From positions 9,443 through 73,442 of the forward strand of contig JACCGJ010010356.1 in the NCBI GenBank assembly GCA_013407085.1: a DNA stretch of 64,000 bases, in the 5' to 3' direction. Positions 48,550-64,000 of this stretch are shown here, one piece after another; within the stretch, counting starts at the first letter, position 1; each line of letters begins with the position of its first letter. The position numbers and the translations under genes are program-made. The notes beneath the pieces are model-generated. The model saw only the letters and a program-made list of their open reading frames with translations, did not search any database and was not told the DNA's origin. Source of the DNA: Atriophallophorus winterbourni (lineage: Eukaryota; Platyhelminthes; Trematoda; Plagiorchiida; Microphallidae).

Positions 48550-51500
48550 TGAAGGTATTGATGTGGGATTGTAAATAGTGGCTCACCCTCGAAGATTGAT
48601 AACCACCACACATCTTGTGTACAGCAAGTTTGCGTGCAATCTGAAGATGTACGCACCTTTGTGGAACTTGCTTTCTCGCCCGTACTCGGTTCCAATGACA
48701 TAGTTAGTTTTGCCGGTGCAACGAACGTTTTTGAGTCAAAAGAGGTTCAGGAGCTATCACAGCTAGATAAAACTATCGAGAATAAACACCAGAGCTTCAC
48801 CACTGTTGAGAGTAGAAAATCCTGCACCATTCTTCACAATGCGCTGGAGCAAACAGGTGCTTTGGCGAAAGACAGGGTTAAACAGGAACGCGATTTCTTA
48901 AATTCTGCTCTTGCCCCCCTTTTTGACGAAGGTGAAAAGGGTGTAACGTACGCACAGCGTTTCGTCTAGCCTGAAGACCTGCGCCAGGTGATCGTTCAAG
49001 ACCGTCAAAGATAGTGTTAGACTATGCTGAGCAACTGACCTTACTGCTAAACTTAAGTTACAGGTTAAGGGCTAGTGAACTGTGACTCCTGCGTGATCTC
49101 TCTCCGGAAGATCGTGTGAAAATGCGAAAAGCTACTCAGGAGATTAGCGAGCGCAGAGCTGCAGGTGAAACTAACTTGCGCATTGTGGATTTTCGGTTTG
49201 TGAGGATGAGGCCAAAATTTTGTTGGTAAACTCTGGTTATAGGCATTCGGAGGCATCTGGATCTTTAAAAGTGATGTATTTTAATGCGAGGAGCTTGAGA
49301 AACAAACTGGATGAACTCTTTGATCGGATTAGACGATACCCTTTAGCAATCATTGCGGTGACGGAAACCTGGCTCTCACCTGAGCAGTATGATCCCTAGC
49401 TGGCCCTACTTGGATATAGACTCTTTTGCTCAGATCGAACAGACGCTGAAATCGGTGGCGGGGTTGCCTTATATTTCCAACAACATATTTCCGTCACAGT
49501 GTTGGCTCGCTTTCAGCAGACTGCCGGTATGGCTGAAAGTTTATGGTGCGTATAAGGACTCCAGCTTCATTTGCTATGATAGGTATCGTTTATCTTGCTC
49601 CCAATACTCAGGCAGATACTTTGATATCACAGATATGTCAGTATGGTAGATCCTCAAACTGCTTGATTATGGGGGATTTAAATGCTCCTAGTTTTGATTG
49701 GACTTCGCTAGAGAAAGGTTCTGGGTCATTCAAGCGGGACTTATTGCACTCTGTGATTGATGTGGGCCTCGTGCAGAATGTTTCCCATTCGACCAGAGTA
49801 GGCCCTACTAAGTGTGAGTTCATTTTGGACTTGGTATTCACTCCCACGCAGTCCGATATTACTTAGCTTTGGACTGGAGCTCCATTAGACTGTAGTGATC
49901 ATGCCACCTTAAGTTTTATTTGGAAACGCAACACTGGCTGGGTACCGGATCCAATTCTCAGAAGGAATTTTTGGAAGGCAGACGCGGGTAGGTTAAGGGA
50001 TGTTGCTTGATCTCTCGATTGGTCTTTCGATCAATCAGCTGATGTTGAAGATTGTTGGCTGGTGATCCTCAATAATATGTTGACAGTTATTGAGGTGGCT
50101 TTTCCGTTGTCCACACGTCGTCGTAAGGCGAAAGGTCCCCCTTGGTTTTATAAGGAGATAAGGAAACTTTTGCGGCAACGTCTAATGCTCTGGTCGATAT
50201 TCGTAGGCCGGAAAAACGCCACTGACTATGACACTTATCAGCAAGCTAGAAATCTTTGCACGGCATTAAAACGCAGAAAACGTATGTTGCACGAGCAGCG
50301 ATTGGTTGACGAGTCTACTTGTGCACCAAAACGGCTATTCGCATACATTCGTCGCCGCACAAAGGCGTCGCCATATATTCCTAATTTGATAGATACTAAT
50401 GGGGTAGACATTAATGAGGATGGTTCGAAAGCTGAAGCCATGGCTAAGCAATATACCTCCGTGTACTGTCTGGAAGACAGTGATCCTCCTTCTGTCTCTA
50501 ATAACAGTGAGGTGCTGTCTGATCTTGATGTAGATGTAGAGACTGTTAGACTCCTGTTGAAACAGTTAGACGCACAATCCGCACAAGGACCAGACGGTAT
50601 TCATCCGTTGGTTTTACGAGCACTATCAGAAGTGTTGTGCGTTCCGCTGGTCAGGTTGTTTACAAAATCTGTAATATTAGGTGTCTTGCCACAAGAATGA
50701 AAACATGGTATTATAAACCAATGTTTAACAGTGGTAACCCTAGTAGTCCCGCTAATTACAGGCCGGTCACATTGACTTCTGCGATCGGTAAAATTTTAGA
50801 GAATCGTTGGTGACCACAACAACATGGATTCACCAAAATTCGCTCATGCGCAAGTAATCTGCTCCTGACGCGAAAAAGTTGGTGTGCTTTGACTGATTCT
50901 GGTCAAGCGGTCGATGTCATTTTTATCGACTTCAGTAAGGCTTTCGACTGCGTGCCCCACTGTCGATTGCTCGTCAAGCTGGAGAGTTTGGGTATTCAAG
51001 GTTGACAACTTAAGTGGATCGAGGCATTCACCTCAGGGCGGTCAAACCGTGTAGAGTTGAATGTAGTTTTGTCTTCAGAGATGATAGCAGGCTCCGGAGT
51101 GCCACAGGGATCTGTCCTTGGCGCATTGTTATTTAAAATGAATGATATTCCGGACGCGGTAGGGATCGATTGTCTTTAATTCGCGGATGATGTGAAACTG
51201 TGTGCCTAGTTCATTTCCAGCGATGGCCACAAGCAACTGCAACAAGTAGTTGATGACTTAGTCAGTTAGACACATCGCTGGTCACTGCCTATCAAGGAGC
51301 ACAAGACAGTGATCATGCGCATAAACTCCGATGACACTGGTGGTAAATTATTTTTTGGAAGTAAGCCTATTAGAGCGGTGACGGTCGAAAAAGACTTAGG
51401 GATTCTGTTTATGGATTCCTTGAAGTCGAAGGCTGACGCTTGTAGGAGAATAGGCAGCGCTACCAGGATGCTCTGGGCGAATCGGCGTTCAATTGCGTCC

Positions 51501-52366
51501 ATTACCCCGCGAATGTTCCAGTCACGTTTCTCTGCTTACATTCGTCCTCTGTTGGAATATAGGCTACCTGTTGCATTTCCTCAGTCTAAAGGCGAATGCG
51601 ACTCCTTGGAGAGGGTACAAAGTGCGGCACTAAGATGGTTTGTGGAATGCGCCAACTCGCGTACGAGGGCAGGAGGAGCTTACTGAAACTCTCCCCCTTG
51701 GAATTTCGAAGGGAAAGATTTGTCGTGCTCCTGACACGTCGTATTCTTCTCCGTCAATATAGAGACGAGTTCCTCCAGTACTCCCGGTTAGTAGGCGAGT
51801 CGAAGACTCGGGGACATTGTTTTAAGTTGCCGAAGCCTAGAAGGCTGAAACTAAGTAATGCGAGCACGCTATCCACGCGGGTGGTAAACACTTGGAATTC
51901 TCTACCGAAAGGGCTCTTGTCTCTACCATCAGCACAGCTATTCAAAAGCGTGTTGAATCAGCATTTGTTGAGACGGATGGACTTGATCCCCGGAGTGATA
52001 TAGTGGTGCTCATCAACTCTCAGGGTTTGCCTTGTCAGCAGAAGTCACCCATGTTTATTACTGTGATGAAGCTCAAACGGGACTTTATTTCTTCTGCTTT
52101 CGACCAGAGTGGTCAATATTTGGAATGCACTCTCCGCTGATGAAGTCGGGGCAGTCACCGAAGAGCAGTTTAGACGCATATTGGACGGTGAACTTCCCGC
52201 TATCCTGCGCGATTCGCCTACTCTTTCAGCTCAGTAACTCCTCGTGAGGAATCTACGCTAAGATAGCAGAGACCCGGGAGGTGAAGCGGCTTTCACGGAC
52301 TGTAGTCCTCCTGCCGTCTATTCAGAAGAAGAAGAAGAAGAAGATTCAGAAGAAGAAGAAGATTAC
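48550..52366 (+). mobile_element. Decayed CR1-like non-LTR retrotransposon with (GAA)n tail
   Basis: An open stretch at 48634-48969 could be an ORF1 remnant. Endonuclease runs 49260-49920 (MYFNARSLRNKLDEL, AVTETWLSP, GIVYLAPNT, MGDLNAPSFDW). RT pieces run 50062-51330 (GPDGIHPLVLRAL, VIFIDFSKAFDCVPH, SGVPQGSVLGA, FADDVKLC). The C-terminal part is 51309-52003. Stops and shifts are frequent. It ends in an AAG/GAA run at 52325-52365, just before the TTLL9 exons. Confidence 0.85.
52322..52366 (+). repeat. (AGA)n/(GAA)n microsatellite tail
   Basis: Two runs of AGA/AAG triplets separated by a short interruption, at the 3' end of the CR1-like LINE. Confidence 0.9.
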
Positions 52367-52611
52367 CAGATGAACCTCGGCTAATCAATATATGCGCATC
52401 AACCTTAGATTAGCAGTGAATGTTTGTTAAGCCAAAGCTTTGGAATGATGAGATTAATGATTTGAATACAAATGTTACAGTTTTCTTAGGATTGAACAAT
52501 TTTGTTTACATCAATCATTTCAGTATTTATAAAAATTATAGCATGAAGCAATTATTGAAAAAATGAACAAATTAGCCAAAGTAAATTTTCTAATCTTGCG
52601 TTTATTTTCAG

Positions 52612-64000
<11,389 letters not shown>

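Noticed and set aside
48634..48969. 111-codon open frame as a host gene
   Set aside because: It directly precedes the endonuclease of a CR1-like LINE on the same strand and is best read as a remnant of its ORF1.

Overview
The window is eukaryotic, AT-rich DNA, most likely from a digenean fluke (trematode flatworm). The basis is the mix of elements: a CsRn1-type Ty3/gypsy LTR element, CR1-like and RTE-like LINEs, and short hammerhead-ribozyme repeats. It also has introns of only 31-40 nt beside introns of several kb packed with repeats. The species cannot be fixed from the sequence alone.

Two host genes can be assembled exon by exon from splice sites, phase continuity and family similarity. 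On the minus strand, a KDM5/JARID1 histone H3K4 demethylase starts at 23350 and runs off the left edge. I resolve 16 exons: JmjN (23210-23350), linker and ARID (22701-23180), PHD1 (22375-22665), JmjC over three exons (22101-22343, 19621-19709, 15960-16242), C5HC2 finger (14689-14998, 11805-12095), then the PLU-1 region down to about 3309. A weak candidate for the second PHD finger lies at 719-793. On the plus strand, a tubulin tyrosine ligase-like gene, closest to TTLL9, runs from an internal exon at 52612 to the right edge. I resolve ten exons, with five introns of 31-40 nt interleaved with large repeat-filled ones.

Between and inside these genes nearly everything recognisable is mobile DNA. 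A CR1-like LINE at about 23600-32630 (PHD-like ORF1, endonuclease, reverse transcriptase) is split by a complete LTR retrotransposon at 23987-28652 with 267-bp LTRs and a 4-bp target duplication. Decayed LINEs follow at 39.5-42.7 kb, 44.65-48.1 kb (RTE-like, with a TAAG tail) and 48.5-52.4 kb. Inside a TTLL9 intron a minus-strand LINE is split by a piggyBac element (53741-55478) flanked by TTAA. Smaller LINE fragments lie at 2.4-2.9, 10.1, 17.2-18.5, 20.1-20.5, 33.4-34.1, 35.3-36.0, 59.3-61.4 kb.

Two short non-coding repeat families stand out. One is an element of about 240 bp, with at least ten copies in the left 20 kb and a conserved internal hairpin. The other is a family of hairpin-rich repeats that carries hammerhead-ribozyme cores; the best is at 15445-15490 on the minus strand, with an 8-bp perfect stem I. 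These ribozyme repeats are the most interesting unannotated signal in the window. Stretches of 36.0-38.3 kb and about 61.8-63.8 kb show little that I can interpret.
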